From positions 108,589,404 to 108,653,403 of the forward strand of contig CM060968.1 in assembly GCA_030765045.1 (NCBI GenBank): a stretch of 64,000 nucleotides of DNA, written 5' to 3'. This document shows, one piece after another, positions 1 through 11,187 of this stretch. A program made the position numbers and the translations under genes. The stretch is from Tenodera sinensis (taxonomy: Eukaryota > Arthropoda > Insecta > Mantodea > Mantidae). Under the pieces are notes generated by a model that did no database searches, was not told where the DNA came from, and worked only from the letters and a program-made list of their open reading frames with translations. The first letter of the stretch is position 1. Each line of letters begins with the position of its first letter.

Positions 1-3000
1 GCCTCGTTTCCTTGCAGGCCTACGTGTCCAGGTACCCACACGAAGTAGACGCAAGTGCCAGCACTGGCGAGGGTGTGAATGCAATCCTGGATACGCTGTA
101 CCAGGGGGTGGTAATGGTACAGGATCCGTAGGCTCTGAAGGGCACTCAAGGAATCCGAGCAAATTATCCATTTCCGCAAGGCTTGCCGACGTATAAATAA
201 AAGTGCTTGGTAAATACCTAAAAGCTCTGCGGTAAAAATCGAGCACTGCGCTAAAAGACGAAAGCTAAAACTCTGATGATCATAAATAAAGGCACACCCA
301 ACTCCGTGCTCGTCCTTCGAACCATCGGTGTATATGAAACTACCCGGGCCTATCTGCGCTTGAAGATCTAAAAAGGCCAAACGAAGGACTGAACCTGGCG
401 TCAACGACTTCCACATTGACAACAAACTAAGATTAACCTGGATCTCGGAGCGGAGCCATGGGGCAAATCGTGTTTCTCCTCTGGGAAGTGTCGTTGGAAA
501 ATCGACGTCACGCAGCCGAAGCAGAGAACGAAACCGAACGCCAGGAGGGAGCAAGGCCAGGGAACACGTTGAGTATAGATGGTCCAGGGAATCGTTAAAA
601 AACGAACGAAATGTTGGATGTTCCGGCAAGCTGGAAAGGCCGCAGGCGTAGTTGCAAAGAAGAACATCACGCCGATAAGAAAGCGGAGGTTCAGCAGCTT
701 CCGCACACAGGCTGATAACTGGACTCGTTGGAAAAGCGCCAATACTCAAGCGGAGACCACGGTGATGTGTAGGATCAAGACGTTTCCAAATCGACGGGCG
801 AGCCGACGAATACACAATACAACCGTAGTCCAGTTTAGATCGGACCAAAGAGCGATACAACCTTAAAAGTACAGTCCGATCAGCCCCCCAGGATGTGCCA
901 CTTAAAACGCGTAAAACACTAAGAGAACGGTCACATCTGGCCTTCAAATAGGATATATGAGAGGCCCAGCTAAGCTTCCTGTCAAACACCAATCCCAAAA
1001 ATTTCGCCTCGTCTGCGAAAGGGAGAACATCTGGGCCTAGGTGAAGGGAAGGGGAAAGAAACGCCTTCCGGCGCCAGAAGTTCACACAGACGGTTTTCTC
1101 GGCGGAGAACTTGAAACCGTTTTCCAGACTCCAAATGAACAGGCGGTCAAGGCAGAGTTGGAGGCGCCGTTCTAAGAGATGAGTATGCCGAGAACTGCAG
1201 TAAATGGCGAAATCATCCACAAAAAGGGAGGATGAAACACCAGCGGGAACGCACTCCACAATGGGATTGATGGCCACAGCGAATAAGGTGACGCTGAGTA
1301 CCGAGCCCTGCGGTACTCCGTTCTCTTGAGTAAAAGCACGAGATAAAATAGAACCAATCCGCACTCGAAAGACTCAATCCCTCATAAATTCTCGGATAAA
1401 GAGGGGCAGGTGACCCCGAAAGCCCCATTTATGGAGGGTACGAAGAATACCGTACCGCCAGCAAGTGTCATACGCCTTCTCAAGATCAAAAAACACAGGG
1501 ACCGTTTGACTCTTCCTCAGAAAGGCATCCATGATGTGCGTCGAAAGCGAGACTAAGTGGTCGACCGTTGAACGGAAGCGACGAAAACCGCACTGAACGT
1601 TGGATAGCAGATGATTAGATTCGAGCCACCACGTCAGTCGCCCGTTAATCATGCGCTCCATCACCTTGCAAATGACACTGGTGAGAGAGATCGGGCGATA
1701 ACTGGAAGGGAGATGACGATCCTTCCCAGGTTTTAAAATTGGAACGATGGTGGCCTCACGCCAAGTGGATGGAAAAGTACTGGTACGCCAGATGCGGTTA
1801 TACACCTCCAAGAGAAAGAGTTTGCCAGCGGAAGAAAGGTGCTGTAACATTAAAACATGAACACCATCCGGTGCTGGAGTCGACGGTTTGGAAGAAACGA
1901 GGGCCCGCTCCAGCTCCGTCATGGTAAAAACGGCGTTGTAACACTCGCGGTTAGAAGAGGGAAACAGAATTTCTTGCGACTCAGCCCGGGTCTTGAGGGT
2001 TAAAAATCTTGGATGAAAATTCGAAGAACTGGAAACGCCAGCAAAAGCATTGCCCAGAGTGTCAGCAACAGCTCTAGGGCAAGCGATGGTGTCATTATTA
2101 ATCCGCAGCCCAGGTACTGTGGAAGGTGGTATTTTGCCAGCCACACGGCGGAGCTTGTCCCAAACAACAGATGAAGGGGTGTGGCAATTGAAGGATTCCA
2201 CAAACCGGAGCCAGGATGTCCTTTTACTGGCCTGTATGATACGACGGGCTCTAGCGCGCTGTTGTTTGAAGGTGACCAGATTCTCTAGAGTGGGATGGCG
2301 CCGGAAAACTCGAAGTGCAGCCCTGCGTCCACGGATTGCGGCCCGGCATTCGTCGATCCACCAGGGAACCGGTAGTCGTCGCGGTTGAGAAGACGACCGA
2401 GGGATTACACGCGAAGCAGCGGAGATAATAACGGATGTAAGGTATTCCACCATCTGGTCAACATCATTGAACAGGTGGTCTTCGAAAACAGCGCAGCGAC
2501 AATAAAGAGGCCAGTTTGCTTTGTTTAATTGCCAGGTGGGTACACGTGACGGTGGAGAGTAGTACGATAACAGGCTAATGACACAGGGAAAATGATCGCT
2601 CGAGAAGGTTTCAGAGACAACGTTCCACTGAAAACGATGTGCAAGCTGTGCTGAGCAGACAGATAAATCCAGGTGGGAAAGGGTGCCAGAAGAATCAGAC
2701 ACAAAAGTGGCTTCACCAGTGTAAAGGAGAAAGAGGCAATTCTGGGTGAAAAAATCAGCTAGGTAGGTTCCCCTTAGGCATGCCCTAGGTGAGCCCCAAA
2801 GAGGATGGTGGGCATTAAAATCTCCCAACAGAAGATAGAGCGCTGGGAGCTGGACAACAAGAGCTGCTAGGTCCGCAACCGCGAAGGGAGAACCAGGTGG
2901 AAGATACAAGGAACACAGGGTGAAACTAAAGCCGGGTAAACTGAGGGTGATAGCTACAGCTTGCAAGGTAGTGGTAAGCGTGATAGATTGGTAAAAAACG

Positions 3001-3221
3001 TGGTCTCGAATCAAAAGCATTACACCACCATGTGCAGGAGAACCAGGTTCCGGTGCAAGGTCGAAGCGCACCGGAATAAAGCCAGGAAAGGTAAAATGGT
3101 CCTGTGGGCGAAGTTTGGTCTCCTGTAAGCACAAGACAGTAGGAGAGAGCGATTTGGTTAAAATCTGTAATTCGGCTCTATGTGTGCGTACGCCACGTGT
3201 ATTCCACTGAACGAGGGACAT
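1..3221 (-). pseudogene. LINE-A ORF2, endonuclease-RT-RNase H with one premature stop, truncated by the window edge
   Basis: The frame starts MSLVQWNTRG. Endonuclease residues are visible: Asn in QWN, Glu in CLQETKL, Asp in GDFNAHHPLW and Asp-His in SDHFP. The RT follows with YRPISLTSV, CGFRRFRS, FFDLEKAYDT, NGVPQG and the catalytic FVDD (codons near 1210-1225). RNase H begins at YTDGSKD with later TAELF and CSDSLSAL; the window ends at the GHVGLQGNEA motif. A TGA at 1374-1376 interrupts the frame just before the VFRVRIG block; A2 has AGA at this codon. I read the frame on from 1373 to about 250 and found no further stop or shift, so one point mutation separates this copy from an open ORF2. 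The C-terminal CCHC lies outside. Confidence 0.9.
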
Positions 3222-3251
3222 CCGGAGGGAAAGGGAGTGAGCTGTTTAAAA

Positions 3252-4538
3252 TCACTTGGGCTGCGTCTGGCGCTTCAACTTGGCCTTCAGCTGGAGTGTG
3301 GGACCAGGGCTTGTAGGAGGTGGAGGTTCCTCCTCCATTGGTTCTTCCGAAGGAAGAAGCTCAGCTGCGCCGGAGACGGAAGACAGTGCTGCAAAACGAT
3401 TGCCCGTACTCAAGGGAGGAGAGTGACCCTTGGCTCGACTGCGCCCCCGGGAATCCTGGGATAGGGATCTCCGAGGAGGCGAAGGAGAACTAGCTTTTAC
3501 AGTACATTGGTCATTGCCTGAGGTTTTCGGATCTTTCAAATAGTCGGTGCGCTTTGGCTGCGTTTTAAATTTACGAGGTTCAGTACCAACAGATATTGTT
3601 TTGGAAGCGGCGGAACCAGAAGTCGATGCTGTAATGGTAGGAGAAGCGACTGCAGTTAGAGGTACAGGAGTAATTTGTGTACTCATATCCCGCTTTTGGA
3701 CCTGGGTTTGCACCACTGAGCTAAATGTGCCAAATCTCAGGTTAGAAGGCTGGCGAGCTAGATGGCGTTTGCGGGCTTCATTGAAAGACAAGCGTTCTTT
3801 CACCCGCAGCTCTTGGATGGCCTTCTCGTCCAGAAAGCGTGGGCAATCGCGGGAAGTCGCTGGATGGGGACCCCTACAATTTACACAGAAAACCGATAAA
3901 CAAGCTCCGTCGTGGGCATCCTTTCCACACATTGCGCAAACAGCCGTTTCAAGTTTGCAAGATGCCCTAGTGTGACCAAAGCGTTGGCACTGAAAACAAC
4001 GCATTGGGCGTGGTATATATGGCCGAATATTTATAACTTCGTACCCCGCCTTAAGTTTCGAGGGGAGATCCAGCCGATCGAACGTAAGGAACAGAGTACG
4101 GGTAGGCACCTGTGCACCATCGCGTTTGGCTTTGACGCGATAAACCTCAGTAACACCTTGGTCCGACAGATAACCCAAAATTTCTTCTTCCGACATATCA
4201 TCCAAAAGAGAGGTTGTGATGACTCCCTTGGATGAGTTCAAGCTACGGTGCTTCTCGACACGGATAGGATATCCGTGGAGTAGTTTGGCCTTTAGCAATC
4301 TGTCGAACTGGGTGGCTGTAAAAGTCTCAATCAATAGTGAGCCATTTCTAAGACGGGTGCAAGACTTCACAGGACCGGCGATCTTATCTAGGCCCGCCTG
4401 AATTATAAAGGGATTCACTTTCAGAAAACTCTGTGACTCTTCCATTCTAGTAACCACTAGGTACCGAGCTGCTGACACTGCGGTGACCTCTTTTCCATCG
4501 TTGACTTGTCGTCGTCTCTTCGGAGTGTTGGTAGCCAT
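3252..4538 (-). CDS. LINE-A ORF1, RNA-binding protein with three CCHC zinc knuckles
   Basis: This is a 428-residue open frame. ORF1 proteins of this group bind their own RNA, form particles with ORF2 protein and chaperone priming at the target. Residues about 28-165 match the N-terminal part of the LINE-B ORF1s (an RRM-like fold is inferred; KITGPVK-type and GVITTSLLDD-type blocks are shared). Three knuckles follow: CFQCQRFGHTRASC, CAMCGKDAHDGAC and CVNCRGPHPATSRDC. Next comes the block AIQELRVKERLSF found in every ORF1 here, then a Ser/Arg/Pro-rich basic tail. The start ATG at 4538 opens the frame. ORF2 begins 30 bp after the stop. No stops or frameshifts are seen, so this reading frame looks functional. 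Confidence 0.9.
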   Translation of the reverse strand: MATNTPKRRRQVNDGKEVTAVSAARYLVVTRMEESQSFLKVNPFIIQAGLDKIAGPVKSCTRLRNGSLLIETFTATQFDRLLKAKLLHGYPIRVEKHRSLNSSKGVITTSLLDDMSEEEILGYLSDQGVTEVYRVKAKRDGAQVPTRTLFLTFDRLDLPSKLKAGYEVINIRPYIPRPMRCFQCQRFGHTRASCKLETAVCAMCGKDAHDGACLSVFCVNCRGPHPATSRDCPRFLDEKAIQELRVKERLSFNEARKRHLARQPSNLRFGTFSSVVQTQVQKRDMSTQITPVPLTAVASPTITASTSGSAASKTISVGTEPRKFKTQPKRTDYLKDPKTSGNDQCTVKASSPSPPRRSLSQDSRGRSRAKGHSPPLSTGNRFAALSSVSGAAELLPSEEPMEEEPPPPTSPGPTLQLKAKLKRQTQPK

Positions 4539-4947
4539 AAAAGCATAAAAATAATTTCATCCCCCAGTGCTCCCCAGCCACCACGGAGCCCAACACGGGG
4601 TCATCCCACTGGGATGACAGGGCTACACAGGGGATATAGCGGGCTCGCCGTCCCACTCACCCTGGTGTTCAGTGGAATACCTAGTCCTGGCCGATTGACT
4701 AGGGGTGGGTTAGTCCCTAGCCTCCCGTTTAGATGAAGCAGTAACCAAAGCAGTGTATTGGAAATGCGCACCCTCCCAGAATTCAGAAAGTAACTGGAGC
4801 GAGCACAGATACGCATCCCACAACCACCAGGATAAGCATTTCCACCGACACGGGTCTCCACGCACGGCCTACACGTGGGTGGGCGATTTGACTGTCTCCC
4901 TCACCACTAAGAGGAACCCACATCGAGGGAGTCAGTTGGCTCGGGGC
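4539..4947 (-). other. LINE-A 5'UTR
   Basis: No gene here. This stretch lies between the ORF1 start and the 5' end of A1. The GGGGCCCCGAGCC block at the 5' end is shared with the LINE-B 5'UTRs. It presumably holds the internal promoter; no recognised element was seen. Confidence 0.7.
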
Positions 4948-5545
4948 CCCGGCGGGCTGAAGTTATCCTTACCCGCCTGAGGATAGGTCACACACGAGCC
5001 ACTCACGGCCATCTTCTGCGTGGTGAGCCGGCACCTGTCTGTCCTACATGCGATGTTTGCCTCACCGTCCCACACGTGCTCTTGGATTGTCCAAGACACG
5101 CTCGTGCGCGCCAGTCAGTTGGTCTGGGATCTTGAGTAGCCTCAATTTTGGGTGACAACCCAGTGTCTGTGGCCAAAACTCTGCGGTTCATTGCCCAGAT
5201 TGGATTTGCTACGCAAGTGTAACTCATTTTTAATTCCTTTTTTAGATTTTAAACCTGTTTTTTAACGGGGACACATTTTACATTTCAATGTTTTAACAAC
5301 TTTGTATTTTAGTTTTTTTTTAGCTTTCAACTGTTACCTCTTTTTAGTGCGTTGCTCTTCAGGGTTTTATTTTATCGTGTTAATCTGTAAGCTGAGGTTT
5401 TTTAGCTGTTTACGGTTTTTAGTTGTTATTTTAAGGTTCAACTTTTAGCCTGAAAAGTTAATGAGTGTTTTTAAAGTTTAAACTTTGACCTAGGGCCCAA
5501 ATGACCTAGCTGTCGACGGGCCCTTAAACTCCACTCACTCACTCA
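4948..5545 (+). mobile_element. LINE-B fragment B1 (ORF2 C-terminus and 3'UTR)
   Basis: The fragment encodes the last ~90 residues of ORF2, including the RLRIGHTRATHGHLL block and the CCHC, with one in-frame TGA near 5133, and ends at the stop near 5220. An AT-rich 3'UTR follows, then the GGGCCC-flanked terminal hairpin and a (CACT)n tail at about 5531-5545. It matches the 3' end of B9 closely. Its 5' side stops where A1 begins, either by 5' truncation or because A1 inserted into it. Confidence 0.85.
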
Positions 5546-8520
5546 TTCCCTCTCTCGACGCACTTCAACACAAAGGGTGTGCACTGCGGTTCGGCGTATG
5601 TACGGCAAGTTTCGCCGGACGATTATTCCCGGTATTGCCGTACAGGGCTCTTATTACACCAACGAGCAGGCTATCGCCGACGCCCTTTCCGAAACTTTCT
5701 CTGCTACCAGTCAAACCCAAAGTTACGATAGGTCGTTTTTAGCTATCAAGGAATCTGCGGAGCGGATAGTTCTCAATTTCAACAGCGGCGGTAGTGAACC
5801 ATACAACACGCCTTTTAGCATAGCAGAGCTGATGCACTCCTTGTCTCTGGCGCACGACTCTTCTCCCGGTCCGGATGACATCCACCGAAAAATGTTGCTT
5901 CATCTACCACCTCAGGCTCTTTCCTTCCTGATGAGCATCTATAACCGAATCTGGCTCCAGCGGGTTTACCCGTCTACCTGGCGCGAGGGTATCATCATCC
6001 CTATACCTCGGCCCGGGAAAGACCGGGCACTTGCCTCTAGCTACCGCCCTATTTGCCTAACGAGTGTCGTTTGCAAGACCCTCGAACGTATGATCAACAC
6101 TCGTTTAGTGTGGTGGCTAGAGACGAATAAAATGCTGAGTAATGTCCAGTGCGGTTTTCGTCGCCATCGCTCCAGTGTCGACAATCTGACAAGCATGGAG
6201 GCCTACATACAGAATGCATTTCTCTTGAAGCAGCAGGTCGCGGGTGTCTTCTTTGATCTGGAGAAGGCCTACGACACTACATGGCGCTATGGCATTCTCC
6301 GTACTCTACACGGTTATGGTTTACGCGGTAACTTGTCGTTTTTTATTTTTAACTTTTTACTAATTCGCCGTTTTCGTGTCCGCATAGGCAACACGCTCTC
6401 CCAAGAGAAGGTTCAGGAGAATGGTGTACCCCAGGGGTCGATTCTCAGCGTTACGCTTTTCGCCGTTGCCAATAATGGCATCACCAGCGCTGTTCGTAGC
6501 GGAATCCCGATGTCGCTGTATGTTGACGACATTGCGATATACTATCGCTCTTATAGTTTGGAACACATAGAGCGTCAACTGCAGATGACCATAACATCCA
6601 TCGCCGAGTGGGCGTCTCGCACCGGCTTTCGGTTTTCCCCTACGAAAACACAGTGTCTCCGCTTTCACCGACTCCGTGGTGTACACCCTCCTCCTGATCT
6701 TCATTTGCGTGGCACACGTCTTCCATTTGTTCCGCACCTGAAATTCTTGGGCTTACACCTCGACAGCAAACTCACATGGGAGCACCATATACGTCACCTT
6801 CGTGCTTCCTGCGGTCGCTCGCTTCGGGTACTCAGGGTCCTGTCTGGGGCATCTTGGGGCGGCGATCGCACGGTAATGTTGAGGTTGTATCGCTCACTGG
6901 TCCGGTCCAAATTAGACTACGGCTGTTTTATCTATGGCCCTGCATCAGCCTCTAAAGTCCGCCTTTTAGACACAATTCATCACACTGGTATCCGTCTCGC
7001 TACTGGGGCTTTCCGCACAAGTAGAGTGGATTGTCTGTATGCTGATTCTGGCGGACCTCCACTGTCTGTTCGACGCTCATTGTTACTTTGTTCTTATGTG
7101 GCAAGGTTGGCCGCTCATCCAGGTCATCCTTCGTTTCCACCTGTATTGCGTCCAGACCTCGCGCACCGTTATATGCGGAATAAAACAATCTCCCGTCCAA
7201 GTGGCATCAGGTTTCAAGAACTACTTGTCGCAAACGCCCTCCGACTGCCAGTTGTAGAGCGGCATTCATTTGGCCACTGTCCTCCCTGGCAGCTCCAGCA
7301 TGCACGCTTTGACCTGGAGCTGTCGGGCTGTCCAAAGACTGCTACCCCTCCTTCGGTGTTCCGTCAACTCTTCACCGCAGTTCTGGGCTGATACCGGACT
7401 TATACACCAGTATTCACCGATGGCTCCCAGTTGGGTAGTACGACGGGTTCCGCATTTATATACAACGGTGAGGTTCACACATACCGCCTTCCAGACGCCA
7501 GTTCAGTTTTTACCGCCGAGCTGTTTGCCATCTTTTATTTCTTACTTTTTATCTCCCGTTCAGTTCCTGGACATTTTATTGTGTGTTGCGACTCCCTGAG
7601 CGCTCTTCAGGCGCTGCAACAATTTGTTGGCAACTCGGCATCAATTATTAAAATACAGACACTTTTATCTCAGTTGTTATCTCGCGGATACCAGTTCGTT
7701 TTTACGTGGATCCCAGGTCATGTGGGTATTCCGGGCAACGAGGCGGTTGATGCGGCTGCGAAGTGTGCATGTCACCTTCCGGAATATTCCAACCGTACGC
7801 TACCCTATATAGATGTGCAGAAGTACTTCCGTCGCCATCTATTTACTCTCTGGCAACAATCTTGGGAAGCGTTATCTGGCACTCAGTTACGGACAATCAA
7901 GGACACGGTACAACCCTGGCAAACATCTTGCAGGGATTCCAGGCGTGAGGAGGTGATTTTAACCCGCCTGAGGATAGGCCACACTCGAGCCACGCATGCA
8001 CACCTTTTGCGCGGTGATCCGGAGCCTCTCTGTGCGACGTGCAATGTCCCACTCTCCGTTGCACATGTCCTTACTGATTGTCCGCGGTATGCTCGTGAGC
8101 GCCAGTCCTTTGGCCTGGGTCTTACACTGTGCACCGTGTTAGGCAACGACCCAGCAGCTGTAAATACAGTACTGCGCTTTGTTGCGCGTATCGATTTTGG
8201 TAAGCAAGTGTAAGGTTTCTGTTATCTTGGCGGAAAAATACTTTTAGGATGTTTAACTCATGTTTTTACCTTTTTTCAACAGTAGAAGTAGTTTAGGGTT
8301 TTCGTAATATGGTTTTATTGGTTTTTAATTTTCCTTTTTTACCTGTTTTAACTCTCTTTTTAGTGGTTTTAACGTTCATTTTTAGGTATTTTAACTTTCA
8401 CTTTTTAGCTTTAAAGGGGGTGAGGTTTTATTTTCTTTGATAGCTTTTACATTGGACTTCGGGCCCTAATGACCTAGTTGTCGACGGGCCCGTAAACCCC
8501 AGTACTCACTCACTCACTCA
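5546..8520 (+). mobile_element. LINE-B copy B2, 5'-truncated
   Basis: It starts abruptly inside ORF2 between the endonuclease and RT, directly after the B1 tail. It continues through RT, RNase H, a 3'UTR (8214-8480), the terminal hairpin (8461-8491) and a (CACT)n tail ending at 8520. The protein is closest to B10 here. The satellite begins immediately after the tail. Confidence 0.9.
5547..8213 (+). pseudogene. LINE-B ORF2 (RT, RNase H, CCHC) of B2, one premature stop
   Basis: The frame opens with SLSRRTSTQRV, matching the linker before the RT in complete copies. RT motifs are present: SSYRPICLTSV, CGFRRHRSSVDN, FFDLEKAYDTTW, NGVPQGS and catalytic YVDD (SLYVDDIAIYY). RNase H follows: FTDGSQ, TAELFAI, CCDSLSAL and GHVGIPGNEA, with a final knuckle C-x2-C-x7-H-x4-C (CATCNVPLSVAHVLTDC). 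A TGA at 7389-7391 interrupts between RT and RNase H. The related copy B10 has CGA at that codon, so this is a C-to-T change at a CpG. The rest of the frame is open to the TAA at 8213. The ORF2 N-terminus and endonuclease are missing. Confidence 0.9.
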
Positions 8521-9038
8521 AAGCGCATGCGATGCGATGCAAATGAGATGCGATATCAAGCGATGCCATGCGCATGTGACGCCATGTGACTCAATGCGCA
8601 TGCGGTGCGATGCACATCAGATGCGATATCGAGCAATGCCATGCGCATGAGATGCGATGTGACTCAATGCGCATGCGGTGCGATGCACATAAGATGCCAT
8701 ATCAAGCGAGGCCATGCGCATGTGATGCGATGAGACTCAATGCGCATCGATTCGATGCACATAAGATGCGATATCAAGCGATGCCATACGCATGTAACGC
8801 GATGCGATTCAATGCGCATGCGATGCGATGCACATAAGGTGCGATGTCGAGCGATTCTATGCGCATGTGATGCGATGTTACTCAATGCGCATGCGATGCG
8901 ATGCACATAAGATGCAACAATAAGCAATGCCATGCGCATGTAATGCAATGGGATTCAATGCGCATGCGATGCGATGCACATAAGATGCGATATCAAGCGA
9001 TGCAGATCGCATGTGACGCGATGTGACTCAATGCGCAT
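8521..9038 (+). repeat. 73-bp satellite, array 1 (about 7 units)
   Basis: Tandem units are rich in GCGATGC and ATGCGCAT words. Counting between equivalent GCGCATTGAG words in array 2 gives a 73-bp period. Units here read in the opposite orientation to array 2. The array is bounded on the left by the B2 3' tail and on the right by the 5' end of LINE-B fragment B3. No coding potential is evident; open frames through it come from the repeat. Confidence 0.9.
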
Positions 9039-9709
9039 CCCCTCCGAAGGAGTGTCGCCTTGCCGTGGCGGAGGGGCTCAGTACCCGATCCAGACGGCCT
9101 GCCAAGTGTGTCTTTATGACCACTGGTAGGCAAGAGGTGAGGGGAAGCTAAGAACATTCCAACGGGTAGATGAGGCTCGTTAGTCTTGGTCGACGACTCA
9201 TCTAGGAGAAGAGGACTCCGAAATCAAACTCCCCCAGGGGAACCTACCACGGTAGGTCCTGGTTTGGCGCACTATCTGCTCACTATCACTTCACCCCCTC
9301 CACCTTCATTAACTGTGCCACGTGCAGCGTTTTATGTTGCCTTTTATATCACCCTCTTCCTCTTCTAGGTTTATTCTGATTATTAGTTTGTAAGTTCCTA
9401 GATTTATAACTCCTGTCTCACCAGCAGGGATCTTTCCTATCTCCGTGGTCCTGTCCCACGGTTGTCGGCGCGGCCCCCGACTTGTGTGCTCTTCGGAGGT
9501 CTCAGGCGCGAAGGTTAGGTGGACCCTTCACACTGCCCCCATGTGTAGTCTTAGGTGCGGAGCCCGTCCACACGTCAAGTACACCCAAGTAGCTCCTGGA
9601 GGGCACGGCCGGTGTTAATCTCCCGACGGCCGCGTGCCGTCGGGTTAGTATCACCGGCCGGATGTGTTACCGCTGACGGAGCCCCGGTGTAATCAACCCG
9701 AAGTCCCCT
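9039..9709 (+). mobile_element. LINE-B 5'UTR fragment B3
   Basis: This is the 5'-terminal ~670 bp of a LINE-B of the extended-5'UTR type, starting CCCCTCCGAAGG as in B4, B5 and B6. It stops in the middle of the 5'UTR (GAAGTCCCCT), where LINE-C ORF1 sequence begins. It lies in plus orientation while all other LINE-B material to its right up to 51 kb is minus. It has no ORF1 or ORF2. Confidence 0.8.
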
Positions 9710-9712
9710 CAC

Positions 9713-10500
9713 AAAGGCGAAATAGGTAAGGATGCCAAGATTAAAAACGCATTAAACAAAAAAGTTCCAACCCTTTTTATTTCTAAGGAGGGTAAGACCT
9801 CTGGTGAAATCTACAAAAAGATAGGAGAAATAATCAATCCCGCGAAGGACAAAATACATTTTAAATCTATTAAGCCTTTGAAAGAAAGGAAAGAGGTTGT
9901 AATTGAAGTTGAAACTGAAAATGATGTAAACAAATTGCTAAATCATCCGGTGCTAACCAAAGAGCTGAAAATAGAAAAACCTAAGAAATTTTTACCGAGG
10001 CTAATACTTTACGATGTCCCGAAGTGGATCGAGAAAGAGAAACTTAGGGATCTAATGTATGAACAAAACTTGGCCGAAGATATACCACGCGAGCAATATG
10101 ACAAATTAATTAAACATAGATTTTTAACAGGGCCCCGTAGGGAAGATGCGGTACACCATGTATTCGAGGTAGACAAATTGAGAACACTGATTTTAAACAA
10201 CTCTACATAGACTTTGCGTGTATAACAGTTAAAGACTTCCTTGTGGTACCCCGTTGCAACAAATGCCAGGATTTGGGTCATGTCATGAAAATGTGCACAT
10301 CAAACAAAAAGGTATGGGGGCATTGTGGGGAACAGGATCACATAAGGAAAGAATGTGAAAAGAAGCGATTGCCAGGGGTGTGCATCGCATGTAAATCTAG
10401 AAATAAGAAAGAAAAGTGTAAGAAACCAAATTCTTCAGAATGTGAAGTTTATAAAACGTTGCTACAGAGACAGATACAAAGAACGGACTATGGCCAGTAA
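9713..10500 (+). pseudogene. LINE-C ORF1 remnant with CCHC knuckles
   Basis: The frame is open from the junction at about 9713 to 10209, then shifts near 10200; reading in the next frame continues with YIDFACITVKDF and the knuckle region to the stop at 10500. Knuckle 1 is intact (CNKCQDLGHVMKMC). Knuckle 2 has lost its first cysteine (WGHCGEQDHIRKEC). A third cysteine-rich block is CIACKSRNKKEKC. The N-terminal half is Lys/Glu-rich. It would have been the nucleic-acid-binding ORF1 protein of an R1-like element. The N-terminus is missing by truncation, so no start codon is assigned. Confidence 0.8.
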
Positions 10501-11187
10501 CGTGGACAGTAATAGGCAAAAACTTATAACAGGTATGGTTTTACTTGCTCTTTTCTTATTTCTTGTGTTTTATGTTAGTTTTAAACTATGAGCGACATGT
10601 CGCATAACGCAGTTTTATTGTATTTTAGATATAATATGTTTCTTGTATCAATTAATTGTGTTTTATATGTTTTATCTTATCAAAATGGGTATTTGTTTTT
10701 TACGTTTTTACCTTTTATACGTAGAGTTTTATTTTATAATAGTCTTAAAATTAAACTTTGGGGTTTTATATATTTTTTATGTTATAAATAAATTTTACTT
10801 GTTTTTAAATTTTAACCGTATTTTATCTTATTTAACTAACATGGGTATCTGTATTTTATGTTTTTACTATTCATATGTTGAGTTTTATCTTCGAATAGTT
10901 TTAAAATTGAATTTTGAGGTTTTTTTATGTTTCTCACGTAACAAATTTTTATCTGCTTTTAGATATTAACCATATTCTTATATTTTATGTTTCTGATATT
11001 TTTATGTCTTTTACATATGATAAAATTTATGTTATTGTTTTAAACTTCTGTGTTCCTGATTTGTTGACCTCTGATTATGTTGTAAAGAATTGCCTATTTT
11101 TATCTGGTACCGTTTGGTTTCTACATTGTAGTGATCTTATTTTTATAGGATATAGATGGTTTTATGTAGCTTGTTTTTACTGTTTTA
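10501..11187 (+). other. AT-rich spacer between LINE-C ORF1 and ORF2
   Basis: There is no convincing gene. The stretch is strongly T-rich and contains an imperfect 156-bp tandem duplication (listed separately). Its length is unusual, since many R1-like elements have adjacent or overlapping ORFs. It may be degenerate inserted sequence. Confidence 0.5.
10685..10970 (+). repeat. imperfect tandem repeat, period about 156 bp
   Basis: The word ATGGGTAT recurs at 10685 and 10841. The following ~125 bp align with substitutions (GAGTTTTAT, TTAAAATT and TTTTTATGTT blocks shared). The period is a multiple of three, so a 108-codon open frame made of two hydrophobic repeats (MGIC...YVEFY...VLKLNF) survives across it. 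I treat that frame as a by-product. Confidence 0.65.

Larger units (their letters stand above)
1..4947 (-). mobile_element. LINE-A copy A1, nearly complete non-LTR retrotransposon
   Basis: This element has a 5'UTR (about 4539-4947), ORF1 and ORF2, and runs off the left edge inside the RNase H domain. RNase H, an apurinic-type endonuclease and an ORF1 with CCHC knuckles place it in the I/Jockey group; the exact clade is inference. Its 5' end reads CCGGGGCCCCGAGCC on the minus strand, almost the same as the 5' end of LINE-B copy B13. It abuts B1 with a few ambiguous bases, so the right boundary is good to about 10 bp. Copy A2 (48973-51245) is the same family. The only lesion seen is one stop codon in ORF2. 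Confidence 0.9.

Noticed and set aside
8521..8666. Hammerhead ribozyme in the 73-bp satellite
   Set aside because: No CTGATGA and GAAA core pair was found in the units I read.
8586..8948. Short Met/His/Cys-rich frames inside the satellite arrays
   Set aside because: They come from the repeated GATGCG words and change with every unit.
8521..9038. A CRISPR array
   Set aside because: The 73-bp units abut without unique spacers, drift in sequence, and lie in a eukaryotic transposon context with no cas genes.
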